Of a stretch of DNA of 64,000 nt, positions 43,783-52,759 are shown one piece after another. Position 1 is the stretch's first letter; the number at the start of each line of letters is the position of its first letter. A program made the position numbers and the translations under genes. Source of the stretch: Nocardia sp. BMG111209. Lineage in GTDB: Bacteria > Actinomycetota > Actinomycetes > Mycobacteriales > Mycobacteriaceae. The notes under the pieces are model-generated. The model ran no database searches. It saw nothing but the letters and a program-made list of their open reading frames with translations, and was not told the origin of the DNA. The DNA is taken from positions 3,906,001-3,970,000 of the forward strand of contig NZ_KB907307.1 in assembly GCF_000381925.1 (NCBI RefSeq), given 5' to 3'.

Positions 43783-43856
43783 GTGCGGGGTCTGCACGAT
43801 TGTGAGCACCGGCACATCACCGCCGACGTGCCGACGTCAGGAAAGGGATTCCGACC

Positions 43857-44573
43857 ATGCCCGTGGACTTCTCCGTATCCGGTAAGCGCGTCCTCGTCAC
43901 CGGTGGCCGCGGCGGCATCGGCAGTGCGATCGCCGACGCGTTCGTGGCCGGGGGTGCGACCGTCGTCGCCACCGACATCACTGCCGGTGACACCGTCCGA
44001 CCGGGTATCGAGGAGCGAGTGCTCGACGTCCGCGACCGGCAGTCGATCCGGGACCTGGCCGCCGATCTCGGCCGCCTCGACGTGCTCGTGCAGTGCGCCG
44101 GCCGGGCGGTGCCCATGGCCGAATACGAACTCGACACCTTCGAGGAGGTGCTCGGCATCCATCTCACCGGCTCGTTCGCCGTCGCCTCGGCGATGAAACC
44201 GCTGCTCGCGGCCTCCGGCGCCGGGTGCGTGGTGAACGTCGGCTCGATGTACAGCTACTTCGGCTCGGCACTGGTCCCCGCCTACGGCGCCGCCAAGGCC
44301 GCCGTCGTGCAACTCACCAAGACCCTCGCGATCGCCTGGGCCGGTGACGGGATCCGGGTCAACGCCATCGCACCCGGCTGGATCCGCACCCCGATGACCA
44401 CCGCGGTCGAGCAGACCCCCGAACTGCGCGCGGCCATCACCGGCCGCATCCCCAGCGGGCAGCTCAGCGAACCCGCGGACGTCGCGGGTACCGCCGTCTT
44501 CCTCGCCACCCCGGCCGCGGCCCTGGTCACCGGCGTCACCATCCCCGTCGACGGCGGCTACAGCGCGTCCTGA
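43857..44573 (+). CDS. SDR-family oxidoreductase
   Basis: 238 aa, with AGGAAAGGG upstream of the ATG. It has Rossmann motif TGGRGGIGS (about 16-24) and D in VVATDITAG favouring NAD. VQCAGRAVP is the NNAG-equivalent, S/Y/K lies in NVGSMYSYFG and PAYGAAKAA, and the classical C-terminal GVTIPVDGGYS closes the fold. It belongs to the classical short SDRs (FabG/BKR-like). It heads a probable operon with the cupin gene 60 nt downstream and is divergent from the AraC regulator. Confidence 0.9.
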   Translation: MPVDFSVSGKRVLVTGGRGGIGSAIADAFVAGGATVVATDITAGDTVRPGIEERVLDVRDRQSIRDLAADLGRLDVLVQCAGRAVPMAEYELDTFEEVLGIHLTGSFAVASAMKPLLAASGAGCVVNVGSMYSYFGSALVPAYGAAKAAVVQLTKTLAIAWAGDGIRVNAIAPGWIRTPMTTAVEQTPELRAAITGRIPSGQLSEPADVAGTAVFLATPAAALVTGVTIPVDGGYSAS

Positions 44574-44633
44574 ACCCGCCGGAAACACTTGCACCAGAAC
44601 AACATTCATCCACCCGGAACGGAGCACGAATCC

Positions 44634-45155
44634 ATGACCGCCACCGCCGCCACCCTGCCGGTCCACTCCCTGCCACAGAGCGAACTGCTGACCCTCAACA
44701 TCGCCGACGTCCCCGTGCTGAAGGACGCCCTCGGACCCGGAATCGACTACCAGCCAATGTTTCTCGACCCCGAGGCGGGTATCTGGGTCGTGCTCGCACA
44801 CTTCGCCCCCGGTGCCGAACTACCGGTCCACCTGCACACCGGCGGCGTGCACGCCTACACCCTGAAGGGCACCTGGGCCTACCGCGAGTACCCGGACCAG
44901 CCGCAGACCGAAGGCTCCTACCTGTACGAACCGGGCTCGTCGGTCCATCGGCTGTTCGTCCCCGAGGACAACACCGAGGACACCGTGGTGCTGTACATCG
45001 TGTACGGCGCCAACATCAACTTCACCGCGACCGGCGAATTCCACTCCGTCCTCGACGCCGTCACCATCGCCCGTCTGACCGAATCCCTCGGCCAGGCACA
45101 GGGATTCGGCAGCGTCAAATATCTGACCGGCGGCGCGGTCCGCTACACCGCCTGA
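44634..45155 (+). CDS. Cupin protein, 2,4'-dihydroxyacetophenone dioxygenase-like
   Basis: 173 aa from the ATG with GGAGCACGAA upstream. It is a single cupin barrel with metal-ligand candidates in LPVHLHTGGVHAYTLKG (His-x-His and later His) and SSVHRLFVPE. The length and the TGGVHAYTLKGTWAYREYP region match DAD-family dioxygenases that cleave a C-C bond next to an aryl ketone. It is co-directional with the SDR gene. Together these suggest catabolism of an aromatic or acyloin-type ketone; the substrate is inference. Confidence 0.8.
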   Translation: MTATAATLPVHSLPQSELLTLNIADVPVLKDALGPGIDYQPMFLDPEAGIWVVLAHFAPGAELPVHLHTGGVHAYTLKGTWAYREYPDQPQTEGSYLYEPGSSVHRLFVPEDNTEDTVVLYIVYGANINFTATGEFHSVLDAVTIARLTESLGQAQGFGSVKYLTGGAVRYTA

Positions 45156-45248
45156 CCCGGTAGCCCCTGAGCCGACGGCACGGGCCGGCGGCGCAGGTCT
45201 GCCCCAGCAAGCATTCCTGCTGCCGCCGGGCCGCGCCAGACGGACCGT

Positions 45249-45262
45249 GGCAAATATTTGGC
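45249..45262. promoter_or_regulatory. Candidate AraC-family operator, site 2
   Basis: GGCAAATATTTGGC matches site 1 at 12 of 14 positions. TAATGT (45263-45268) directly follows and could be the -10 of the DUF1254 gene; no -35 is visible, as expected for an activator-dependent promoter. Confidence 0.5.
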
Positions 45263-45328
45263 TAATGTCGAATCCGGTGCTTGCGCCGATCCGCGGATAC
45301 CTCGACGACCCGCTCCGGAGAGGAACAG

Positions 45329-46822
45329 ATGCGCGACTGCCTGGGACTGCTGATGCTGCCGTTACGCGCCGCATCGGCCCTGCTCTGCGGCTCCCCGAAC
45401 AGCGGCGAGCGGCCGTACCGTGCGCTGGGCAACCCCACCGGCGAGCCGCTGGGCGGCCAGCCACCCGAGGGCGCGCGACCGTCACACACCGATTTCGACT
45501 ATCAGGTGAAGTATCAGCGGGCGTTCGAGGCAGTGCTGTGGTCCCTGCCCGCCGTCGCGATCCACCGGCTGCGCGCCGCCGCGTTCGAGCACCTCGGCAT
45601 CGAGGACAACGACATCATCGCCTACTCCCGTACCGCGACACCCGCGCTGGAAGCGTTGACCCCCAACAGTTCCACCCCGTATGTCTCGGCGTACACCGAT
45701 CTACGGCAGGGTCCGGTGGTGCTCGAGGTGCCGGCCGCCGGACCCGACGGTGAGCTCTACGGGCAGGTGGTCGACGCCTGGCAGTTCACCATCGCCGATG
45801 TCGGCGCCGAGGGAGCGGACGGGGGCCGCGGCGGAAAATACCTGTTCACCCCGCCCGGCTACACCGGCGACATCCCACCCGGCTACATCGCGATCGCCTC
45901 GCCGAACTACCGCATCGCTTTCGCGTTCCGATCGATCGTCGCGCCGGGTGGGACGACACAGGCCGCCGTCGACTATTCGCATCGACTGCGCGTCTACCCG
46001 CTGACTATGGCAGCGAATCCCCCGCAACAGAAATTCGTCGACCCGATCGAGGACCGGTATCCCACCCTCCCGTGCTACGACGAACGTTTCTTCGACGACC
46101 TGGCCGATATCGTCGAGATCGAACCGGTCAAACCGATCGACAAGCAGATGATCGGCAATCTGGAATCGCTGGGCATCGTCCGGGGCGCGCAGTACCGCCC
46201 CGACGCGACCGCCCGCCGCGCGATGCGCCGAGCCGCCGTCGACGTCTGGTACCACCTCCAGAACTATTTCGATCACCTTCCCGCGCAACGGTATTACTGG
46301 CCCGACCGCCACTACGCCTCCCTGCTGATGGCCGACGAGAAGCACACCTTCGACTACGAGTACGACGACCGGATCGACATAATCGGCCGCGCAGCGCAAT
46401 TCATGTGGTGCATCTACGTCCCGAAGGTCCTCACCGACGCTCCCGCGACGCAGTACCTGATGGCCATGGCCGATGCCGAAGGAAAACCGTTGCAGGCGGG
46501 CAGGACCTACAAGCTGGACATCCCGGCCACCATGCCGGTCCGACAGTTCTGGGCACTGACGGTCTACGACCGCGCCACCTTCGCATTCGTCTACGCCGAC
46601 CCGCCCCGCACCACCCTGTCCAGCTACGACCTGGACACGATGTCGAGGAACCCCGACGGCACCGTCACCCTGTACGTCGGGCCCACCGCACCCCCAGGGC
46701 TGGAATCGAACTGGATCCCGACCGCAGGCAAGCGACCACTACCGGCTCTCCGCTTCTACGGTCCCACAACCGAATTCGACGACAAGTCGTTCGTCATGCC
46801 CGATTTCGTCGCGGTCCCGTAG
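45329..46822 (+). CDS. DUF1254/DUF1214 domain protein
   Basis: 497 aa from the ATG with a strong GGAGAGGAACAG site. A short hydrophobic N terminus (LGLLMLPLRAASALLCG) could be a signal or lipoprotein-like leader. DUF1254 spans about 60-200 (ALEALTPNSSTPYVSAYTD) and DUF1214 the C-terminal third (FWALTVYDRATFAFVY, PTAPPGLESNWIPT). The biochemical role of the family is unknown; members are often near lipid or xenobiotic metabolism genes. The AraC-type site upstream links it to the adjoining SDR-cupin genes. Confidence 0.87.
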   Translation: MRDCLGLLMLPLRAASALLCGSPNSGERPYRALGNPTGEPLGGQPPEGARPSHTDFDYQVKYQRAFEAVLWSLPAVAIHRLRAAAFEHLGIEDNDIIAYSRTATPALEALTPNSSTPYVSAYTDLRQGPVVLEVPAAGPDGELYGQVVDAWQFTIADVGAEGADGGRGGKYLFTPPGYTGDIPPGYIAIASPNYRIAFAFRSIVAPGGTTQAAVDYSHRLRVYPLTMAANPPQQKFVDPIEDRYPTLPCYDERFFDDLADIVEIEPVKPIDKQMIGNLESLGIVRGAQYRPDATARRAMRRAAVDVWYHLQNYFDHLPAQRYYWPDRHYASLLMADEKHTFDYEYDDRIDIIGRAAQFMWCIYVPKVLTDAPATQYLMAMADAEGKPLQAGRTYKLDIPATMPVRQFWALTVYDRATFAFVYADPPRTTLSSYDLDTMSRNPDGTVTLYVGPTAPPGLESNWIPTAGKRPLPALRFYGPTTEFDDKSFVMPDFVAVP

Positions 46823-46998
46823 CGACCGGACACCCGTGCCACACCCACATCGCCCGTAGCCTGCCGCGCCGACCATCCGTGACAGGCCGTGTGTTCGGTT
46901 GCCGGACTGAATCTTTCGGTTCGCCGAGCCACCGGACGGCGGATGATCTCGTCCGTTTACCGCCGGTACGACCGGTGGCACGGCGGTACCGTCGACCC

Positions 46999-47448
46999 AT
47001 GTCCACCGACAACAGAGCCATCGTCCGGGCGGCATGGCGGGCGTTCGCCAGCCACGACGCAGAGCAGATCGCCCCGGTCTTCACCGCCGACGCCGAATGG
47101 CTCGCACCGGCGGGCAACGCGACCGCGATCGCCCTCGACGGTCCCAGCCACATGATCGGCCGGGAGGCCATCACACACTTTCTCGCACAAGAGTTCTCGC
47201 GATTGTTCGTCGACGACGTCGCCGTGGAGTTCCACGGATTCTACGTCGACGGCGATCGGGTGATCGTCGAGGAAACGATGAGCGCGACGCTGGCGAACGG
47301 CAACACGTACCGCAACGACTACTGCTTGATCTTCGAACTGCGGGACGGCCTCATCCACCGGGTGCGCGAATACATGGACACCGCCCGCGGACATCGCGCC
47401 GTCTTCGGTGAGCAGGCCACCGAGCCCGGGGACCTGTCGGTCAGGTGA
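46999..47448 (+). CDS. SnoaL-like (NTF2-fold) protein
   Basis: 149 aa. TACCGT at 46987-46992 lies 7 nt before the ATG, suggesting a leaderless start. The NTF2-like cone is clear: AIVRAAWRAFASHDAEQIAPVF at the start (helix-helix), then WLAPAGNATAI, HFLAQEF and a sheet ending LIHRVREYMDTARG. Proteins of this type act as small isomerases, hydrolases or ligand binders. No partner gene is adjacent; the convergent MarR gene follows after 73 bp. Confidence 0.82.
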   Translation: MSTDNRAIVRAAWRAFASHDAEQIAPVFTADAEWLAPAGNATAIALDGPSHMIGREAITHFLAQEFSRLFVDDVAVEFHGFYVDGDRVIVEETMSATLANGNTYRNDYCLIFELRDGLIHRVREYMDTARGHRAVFGEQATEPGDLSVR

Positions 47449-47515
47449 GATACGGCAACGCGCTGTTCGCAACTCGCGGGTTGTGACAGCACGTCGGCGC
47501 ATCCGGCCGGAACAT

Positions 47516-47531
47516 CCGTCCTCAGGGACGG
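47516..47531. terminator. Small hairpin at the convergent SnoaL/marR ends
   Basis: CCGTCC-TCAG-GGACGG forms a 6-bp stem overlapping the marR stop codon. It may help end the rightward message. Confidence 0.3.
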
Positions 47532-47992
47532 TCCGCTCTACTCTCTGCCAGATCGTTGAACCGGGCGAGCATGCTGCCCAGCATGCGGACGTCCTCCGCC
47601 GACCAGGTTCCCAGCATCGCGTGGAAACGTTCCTGGCGGGCGGTGCGGGCGGATTCCACCCGATGGTGTCCCTCATCCGTGAGAACCAGCAGGTGGGCAC
47701 GGCCGTCGTCGGGGTCGGGGCGGCGCTCGATCAGGCCGAGCTTTTCCAGCACCTTCACCTGCCGGCTGATGGTGGCCTTGCCGACACCGAAGTGATCGGC
47801 CAGATCGCTGGGCCGCGAGCGGGCACAGTCGTACATGCCGATGAGCAGGCCGTAGGCCGCGGGTTCGAGTTCCGGGTGCACCTCGCGGGCCACCTCGGCG
47901 GACAGCGACCGCGCACGGCGGAAGAACACGCCGAGTTCGTGTTCGACCGCCTGGTACGCCTCGTGTTCGCGGGCGGCCGTGGTTCCCGTCAT
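47522..47992 (-). CDS. MarR-family transcriptional regulator
   Basis: 156 aa from ATG at 47992, preceded by AGGTGAAG. The winged helix runs about 50-120: RPSDLADHFGVGKATISRQV as recognition region and RRPDPDDGRAHLLVL as wing. It follows the MFS gene on the same strand after 78 bp, so they probably form an exporter-repressor operon. Repeated TTAGTTGC-type half-sites upstream of the MFS gene are its likely operator. Confidence 0.88.
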   Translation of the reverse strand: MTGTTAAREHEAYQAVEHELGVFFRRARSLSAEVAREVHPELEPAAYGLLIGMYDCARSRPSDLADHFGVGKATISRQVKVLEKLGLIERRPDPDDGRAHLLVLTDEGHHRVESARTARQERFHAMLGTWSAEDVRMLGSMLARFNDLAESRADRP

Positions 47993-48070
47993 CGTCACTT
48001 CACCTGCCTCGTCTGCGGCGGCCGATCGGTTCCGCCGGACCGCCACGATCGGCGGCCCGGCGGATCCGGG

Positions 48071-50518
48071 TCATCCGGCCGGGTGGGCGAGCCACAGGTC
48101 GTGCGGGTCGTCGCCCGGACCGGTCAGCTCGATGCCGCTCGCCACCACCGGATATCCGCTGGCTGTGACGGTGAACCGGCCGTCGGGCAGGCCGGTGAAG
48201 TCGTACTCGCCGTCCGGGCCGGTGGTCGTCGTGCCGACCACGTGCCCGGCCGCGTCGAACAGCGCGACCCGTGCGTCCGGAACCGGCCCGCGGCCCGCGG
48301 CCCGGATCGTGCCGTGGACCCGCAGGCCGGGCAGTAGTTCGACCTCGAGCCGGCTCGGGCCGCTGCCGACCTCGACCGGCGCGGCGCTCGGCCGGTAGCC
48401 GGCGGCGCCGACCGCGAGTGTGTAGACGCCGGCGTTCACCCCCCGGAAGACGAAACCACCGTCGATATCGGTCGTGCCGACGGCGACGACCTCACCACGT
48501 CCGTCCGTGACCACGGCCATCGCGCCCTCGACGGGGGCACCGTCCACGCTGCGGACGACTCCGGTGAGGCCGCCGGAACCGGCGAGCGTCACGTCGAAGT
48601 CGACCGGACCGCCGTGGACCACGACGGTCGCGGCCTGCGGGTCGTGATCCTCCGCCGCGGTGATCAGCACGTAGCTGCCGGTGTCGGGAACGGACAGGAT
48701 GTACCGTCCGTCGTCACCGGTGGTCGCCCGGCCGATCTGGCGCCCGCCGACGTCGATCAGCGTCAGCGCGGCACGGGGTACCGGAGTGCCACCGTTGCGG
48801 ACGAAACCGCGAATCGTGCCGCTGTGCAACGACTCTCGCGCCGGCGCGGCGGTATGCGCCGGCGCGGCGACCCGGTTGCCGACGACGCCGGCGACCGGCT
48901 GCGACCCCGGGCGCTGGGCGTGCCGGCCGTGCACCGGGACGTCCGGTACGGACGCGGCGGCGACCACCGGCTCCTGGCTGTTGGACGTGCGCAGCGGCAC
49001 CTCCTTGATGAACAGGATCACGATCACCGCGATCAGGACGCACGGCGTGACGAACAAGAACACGTTGCCGATGCCGTGACCGTAGGCGTCCTGGACGACC
49101 GCGCGGATCGGGGCGGGCAGGGCGGACAGCTTCGGGATCGAGCCGTCGCTGCCGAGGGCGTGCACGCCGATGTTCGCGAGTCCGTCCTTCACGTACTCGG
49201 TGACCCGGGTGCCCAGCAACGCGCCGAGCGCCGACACACCGAGCGCGCCGCCGAGCGAGCGGAAGAACGAGACGGTCGAGCTGGCGACGCCGAGTTCCTG
49301 CGGCCGGACCTGGTTCTGCACGCACAGCACCAGGTTCTGCATGGTCATGCCCAGGCCCGCGCCGACGCAGAGCATGTAGATCCCGACCTCCCAGTAGGAG
49401 GTGTCGTAACGCACCATGCTGAGCATCCCGTAACCGACGGTCATCAGCACGGCACCGAGCACCAGGATGTTCTTCCAGCGTCCGGTGGTGCTCACCACGC
49501 GCCCGGAGATCGTCGACGCGACGGCCAGGCCGGCGATCATCGGCAGCGTCATGAGGCCCGCCTTGGTCGGCGAGTCGCCGCGGGCCAGCTGGAAGTACTG
49601 GCCGAGGAAGGTCGTCGCACCGAACATCGCGACGCCGATGAACAGGCTGGCCAGCGTGGACAGCGACAGGGTGCGGATCCGGAACAGCCGTAGCGGCACG
49701 ATCGGCTCGCTCGCGACGGTCTCCGCCAGGACGAACGCCACCGCGAGGACGACCGCGCCCCCGAGCATCGCGGCGGTCTGCCAGGACAACCAGTCGTACT
49801 TGTTGCCGGCGAACGAGACCCAGAGCAGCAGCAATGAGGCCGCCCCGGAGATCAGCGTCGCGCCGAGCCAGTCGATCTTCACCTTCCGCTTGACCACCGG
49901 GAGATGCAGCGTCTTCTGCAGGACGACCAGCGCGAGGACGGCGAACGGCACGCCGACGTAGAAACACCACCGCCAGCCGAGCCACGAGGTGTCGACGATG
50001 AGACCGCCGATGAGCGGGCCGCCGACCGTGGCCAGGGCGAATACCGCGCCGGTATATCCGGAGTAGCGGCCGCGCTCGCGTGGCGAGATCATCGCCGCCA
50101 TGATCACCTGCACCAGCGCGCTGAGCCCGCCGGCGCCGAGCCCCTGCACGACCCGGGCCCCGATGAGCATCGCGGAATTGTGCGCCTGACCGGCGATGGC
50201 CGAGCCGATGACGAAGATCGCCAGGGCGATCTGGATCAGGAGCTTCTTGCTCACCAGGTCGGCGAGCTTGCCCCAGATCGGGGTGGTGATCGTCATCGAG
50301 AGCAACGTCCCGGTGATCACCCAGGTGTACACGGTCTGGCTCGCGTGCAGATCGGCGATGATCGTCGGCAGCGCGTTCGACACGATGGTGGACGACAGAA
50401 TCGTCACGAACAGGCCGAGCAGCAACCCCGACAACGCTTCCATGATCTGCCGATGCGACATCGGGACACCCGGATCGGGTGCCGTCACCGTCGTCCGGGC
50501 CGGTGCTACGACTGCCAT
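48071..50518 (-). CDS. DHA2-family MFS exporter fused to three carboxypeptidase-regulatory-like domains
   Basis: 815 aa. Residues about 20-495 are a 14-helix DHA2 exporter (ILSSTIVSNALPTIIADL in helix 1, GKLADLVSKK as motif A, GARVVQGLGAGG). After a Pro/Ala/His-rich linker (about 500-560) come three repeats of a CarboxypepD_reg/Cna-B-like beta-sandwich, each with a G-x-DG-x-(Y/F) core: TGDDGRYILSVP, TDIDGGFVFRGV and TGPDGEYDFTGL. The C terminus of DHA2 proteins is cytoplasmic, whereas such domains are normally external. The ribosome site is AGGAAATTGAGG. A MarR gene lies downstream. Confidence 0.9.
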   Translation of the reverse strand: MAVVAPARTTVTAPDPGVPMSHRQIMEALSGLLLGLFVTILSSTIVSNALPTIIADLHASQTVYTWVITGTLLSMTITTPIWGKLADLVSKKLLIQIALAIFVIGSAIAGQAHNSAMLIGARVVQGLGAGGLSALVQVIMAAMISPRERGRYSGYTGAVFALATVGGPLIGGLIVDTSWLGWRWCFYVGVPFAVLALVVLQKTLHLPVVKRKVKIDWLGATLISGAASLLLLWVSFAGNKYDWLSWQTAAMLGGAVVLAVAFVLAETVASEPIVPLRLFRIRTLSLSTLASLFIGVAMFGATTFLGQYFQLARGDSPTKAGLMTLPMIAGLAVASTISGRVVSTTGRWKNILVLGAVLMTVGYGMLSMVRYDTSYWEVGIYMLCVGAGLGMTMQNLVLCVQNQVRPQELGVASSTVSFFRSLGGALGVSALGALLGTRVTEYVKDGLANIGVHALGSDGSIPKLSALPAPIRAVVQDAYGHGIGNVFLFVTPCVLIAVIVILFIKEVPLRTSNSQEPVVAAASVPDVPVHGRHAQRPGSQPVAGVVGNRVAAPAHTAAPARESLHSGTIRGFVRNGGTPVPRAALTLIDVGGRQIGRATTGDDGRYILSVPDTGSYVLITAAEDHDPQAATVVVHGGPVDFDVTLAGSGGLTGVVRSVDGAPVEGAMAVVTDGRGEVVAVGTTDIDGGFVFRGVNAGVYTLAVGAAGYRPSAAPVEVGSGPSRLEVELLPGLRVHGTIRAAGRGPVPDARVALFDAAGHVVGTTTTGPDGEYDFTGLPDGRFTVTASGYPVVASGIELTGPGDDPHDLWLAHPAG

Positions 50519-50800
50519 ATAACCTCAATTTCCTTTCGCGCCAATGAAGTTCGGAGCGAGGCTCGCATCGCGGCGGCGCTCATCCAAGCCGGACGGGAAT
50601 CGGGGGCACGACGATGTGCCTGCCGACAACCGACGTCGGAGGGCTCGCGCGGCTCACCGCCCCGGCGCATCGCCGAGAGCGTGACAGAACCGGCGCGGCG
50701 ACCCGTGCGCGGTCCGATCACCGCTTCCGGTCCACCCTGCCGTGCGAGCGGCCCGCGGCACCTTTTCCTCGATGCCCCGACAACCACCCGCTTGGTAGCC
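50519..50800. other. Long leader region of the MFS-marR operon
   Basis: If the promoter at 50811-50840 drives the operon, the message has a leader of roughly 285 nt. A leftward frame across it (50808 back into the MFS start) begins with TTG and has no recognisable sequence. I see no riboswitch that I can name. Confidence 0.35.
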
Positions 50801-50801
50801 C

Positions 50802-50841
50802 TAGGCAACTAGTATCCCACCAATTAGTTGCCGAAAGCAAC
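50802..50841 (-). promoter_or_regulatory. MarR operator cluster overlapping a leftward promoter
   Basis: GGCAACTA (50804-50811) and TAGTTGCC (50825-50832) are perfect inverted arms, and GTTGC-CGAAA-GCAAC (50827-50841) overlaps the second. On the minus strand TTGCTT (50840-50835), an 18-bp spacer and GATACT (50816-50811) make a plausible promoter inside these half-sites. Confidence 0.55.
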
Positions 50842-50849
50842 CTAATGTG

Positions 50850-51212
50850 GTGACGGGCCGGGACGGACCAGGAGGCCAGGTCAGGGTGCAAATTTCGGTC
50901 CGGCGGCAGCCGTGGCGACCTCGGATCCGGACTATGATCTTCGCCATGCCGATCGGCTCCGCGCCGGTGACCATCGCACAGGTGACGGTCAGGACCGCAC
51001 CGAATGCCGATCCGGACGGTGTCGGTGGTGCCGACGGGGAGGGCGACCGCCGGACCCGTCTGCCAGGGCGGCGAAGTAGATCACCGACTGCGCCGGGCAC
51101 GGCGAATCCGCACCGGGCGCCGCAATCGCCACAACGTCGAAATCGGTTGTCCGATAGCCGATCCGGTGAATCGGACCGGCAGCACCGGGGGTGGGTGTGC
51201 GTAGGTGGTTAC
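50850..51212. other. Stretch of about 360 bp without a supported gene
   Basis: Between the MarR operator and the end of the alcohol dehydrogenase gene. Frames exist on both strands, including a leftward 99-codon one (50801-51100), but none has both a ribosome site and a recognisable product. Confidence 0.4.
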
Positions 51213-52232
51213 CTAACGAGAGGTCGGATGCACGACCACACGCGGAGGTCCTTGTCCTTTGCGCAACTGGTCGAGGGCGTCGGGGACCTCGTCGAGGCCG
51301 ATGGTCCTGCCGATGGCAGGAAGGGGGTCGAGGCGGCCGCCGGTCACGGCGTCGAGGGTTCCGTACCAGTCCTGCGGGTGCGGACCACCGCCGAACTGCA
51401 TGGCCAGACCCTGGTGCATGGCAGCGGGAATGAGCATGGTGTCGGCACCGGTCCAGCTACCGGCGGCGAAGATACGGGTACCGAATTCGCAGGAGTCGAT
51501 AATGTTCTGGATGAGCCCGGGGGCGCCGGCGCATTCGAAGATCACCTGAGGCCAGGTGGCGCCGGTGCTCCGGGCGACTTCGCGCCACACGTCGTACGGG
51601 GAGCGCTCGGCGGGGTTCACCAGGACCGTCGCCCCGAACGTGCGCGCGTATGCCAGGCGCGCCGGGCTGTAATCGGCGACGATGATGTGCTCGATGCCGC
51701 GGGACTTCAGCGCCGCGACCGCCGACAGCCCGATGGCCCCGGCCCCGACGACGAGCGGCAGTTCGCCCAGGGCGATTCCGGAGATACGGACGTAGTATTC
51801 GCCGACCGCGAACGCGTCGACCACGGCGACCGCGTCATCGGGGATGCCGTCGGGGACGAGCCGGGACATCATCTCCGAGACCCGCATCAGCTCCCCGAAC
51901 GCGCCGGGGGCGTCCGGGTCGTGGCCGATGACGTGCGGCTGCCCGGTGCCCAACAGCAGGGGCATGCTGGTGACCCGAGCGCCGAGGGGAAAGTTCTCGG
52001 AGCCGCCGGGACCGTGACCGACGACCTCGCCGATGAATTCGTGACCCATGACGGTGTCGCGGCCGGCATCCCAGACGAACCGGGGCGCGCTGTCGGGATG
52101 GTCCATGTAATGCACGTCGGAGGCGCACAGTGCGGCACTGAGCGGACGGATGAGCAACTCACCCGGCCCGGCCACCGGATCGTCGGTTTCCCGGACCTCC
52201 AACCGATTGTCCCGCAGGACGACTGCACGCAT
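51213..52232 (-). CDS. Zinc-binding alcohol dehydrogenase (MDR superfamily)
   Basis: 339 aa. The catalytic zinc ligands fit C in ALCASDVHYMDH and H-E in MGHEFIGEVVG. The four-Cys structural zinc loop is absent. The nucleotide-binding fold has VVGAGAIGLSAVAAL, and the following acidic D in IIVADYSPAR favours NAD. The ATG overlaps the stop of the upstream SnoaL-like gene by 1 nt (TGATG). It is last in a three-gene leftward operon with that gene and an SDR, likely oxidising an alcohol of the same substrate family. Confidence 0.88.
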   Translation of the reverse strand: MRAVVLRDNRLEVRETDDPVAGPGELLIRPLSAALCASDVHYMDHPDSAPRFVWDAGRDTVMGHEFIGEVVGHGPGGSENFPLGARVTSMPLLLGTGQPHVIGHDPDAPGAFGELMRVSEMMSRLVPDGIPDDAVAVVDAFAVGEYYVRISGIALGELPLVVGAGAIGLSAVAALKSRGIEHIIVADYSPARLAYARTFGATVLVNPAERSPYDVWREVARSTGATWPQVIFECAGAPGLIQNIIDSCEFGTRIFAAGSWTGADTMLIPAAMHQGLAMQFGGGPHPQDWYGTLDAVTGGRLDPLPAIGRTIGLDEVPDALDQLRKGQGPPRVVVHPTSR

Positions 52233-52735
52233 CAGCTCTCGTTCTCCTCGTCAGCGAAGTGCCGGGACGCGGCACTCTGCGTGCCCAGGCGTGCTGTCAG
52301 TGCCAGCAGCCGGTGGGCGAGCGTCGGTGGGATCAGGCTCAACGGGCCGGGAAGCCGCGCACCGTGTAAGCGTGTCCGGCGGAACGTAATTCGCCATCCA
52401 TCGGGGGTTCGCCGCCACCGATCGTCGTACCGGCCGAAGGTGCGCACGACCCCGAACCCGCGGGGACCCATCACCTGTGCGTCGACATAGGTGCGTGACA
52501 CAGCCTCGTCGGCGTCGATGTCGACGACGAAATTGGACAGTCGGTGCAGCGACGGCCCGGAGTGCGATCTGCGCATGTACTCGGTGAGCGCATCGGGATC
52601 GTTCCAGGTTCCGATGCCGCCGTAGTCGAACCGTGCGTCGTCGGTGAAGCACGTGCGAAACAGCGACCAGTCGCGGTCGTCGATACCCGTCGCATAGCGC
52701 ACCAGCACGTCGACGATGTCCTCACGGTCGGTCAC
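52232..52735 (-). CDS. SnoaL-like (NTF2-fold) protein
   Basis: 167 aa from a GTG at 52735. It opens REDIVDVLVRYATGIDDRDW with CFTDDARFDYGGIG, a typical start of the SnoaL_4/ring-hydroxylating beta-subunit-like group. The C terminus has about 35 residues beyond the cone. Similar genes accompany steroid and terpenoid catabolism in actinobacteria as small dehydratases or isomerases. It is sandwiched between SDR and alcohol dehydrogenase genes. Confidence 0.85.
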   Translation of the reverse strand: MTDREDIVDVLVRYATGIDDRDWSLFRTCFTDDARFDYGGIGTWNDPDALTEYMRRSHSGPSLHRLSNFVVDIDADEAVSRTYVDAQVMGPRGFGVVRTFGRYDDRWRRTPDGWRITFRRTRLHGARLPGPLSLIPPTLAHRLLALTARLGTQSAASRHFADEENES

Positions 52736-52759
52736 CAGGCATCTCCTGCCGTCGATGGT

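Noticed and set aside
50801..51100. Leftward frame of 99 codons in the gene-poor gap
   Set aside because: No ribosome site or recognisable product, and it ends within the MarR operator.
51202..51215. TAGGT-GGTT-ACCTA inverted repeat
   Set aside because: It overlaps the alcohol dehydrogenase stop codon and has no promoter context; chance is a sufficient explanation.
50847..52490. Rightward frame of 547 codons
   Set aside because: Mostly antisense to the alcohol dehydrogenase and SnoaL-like genes.
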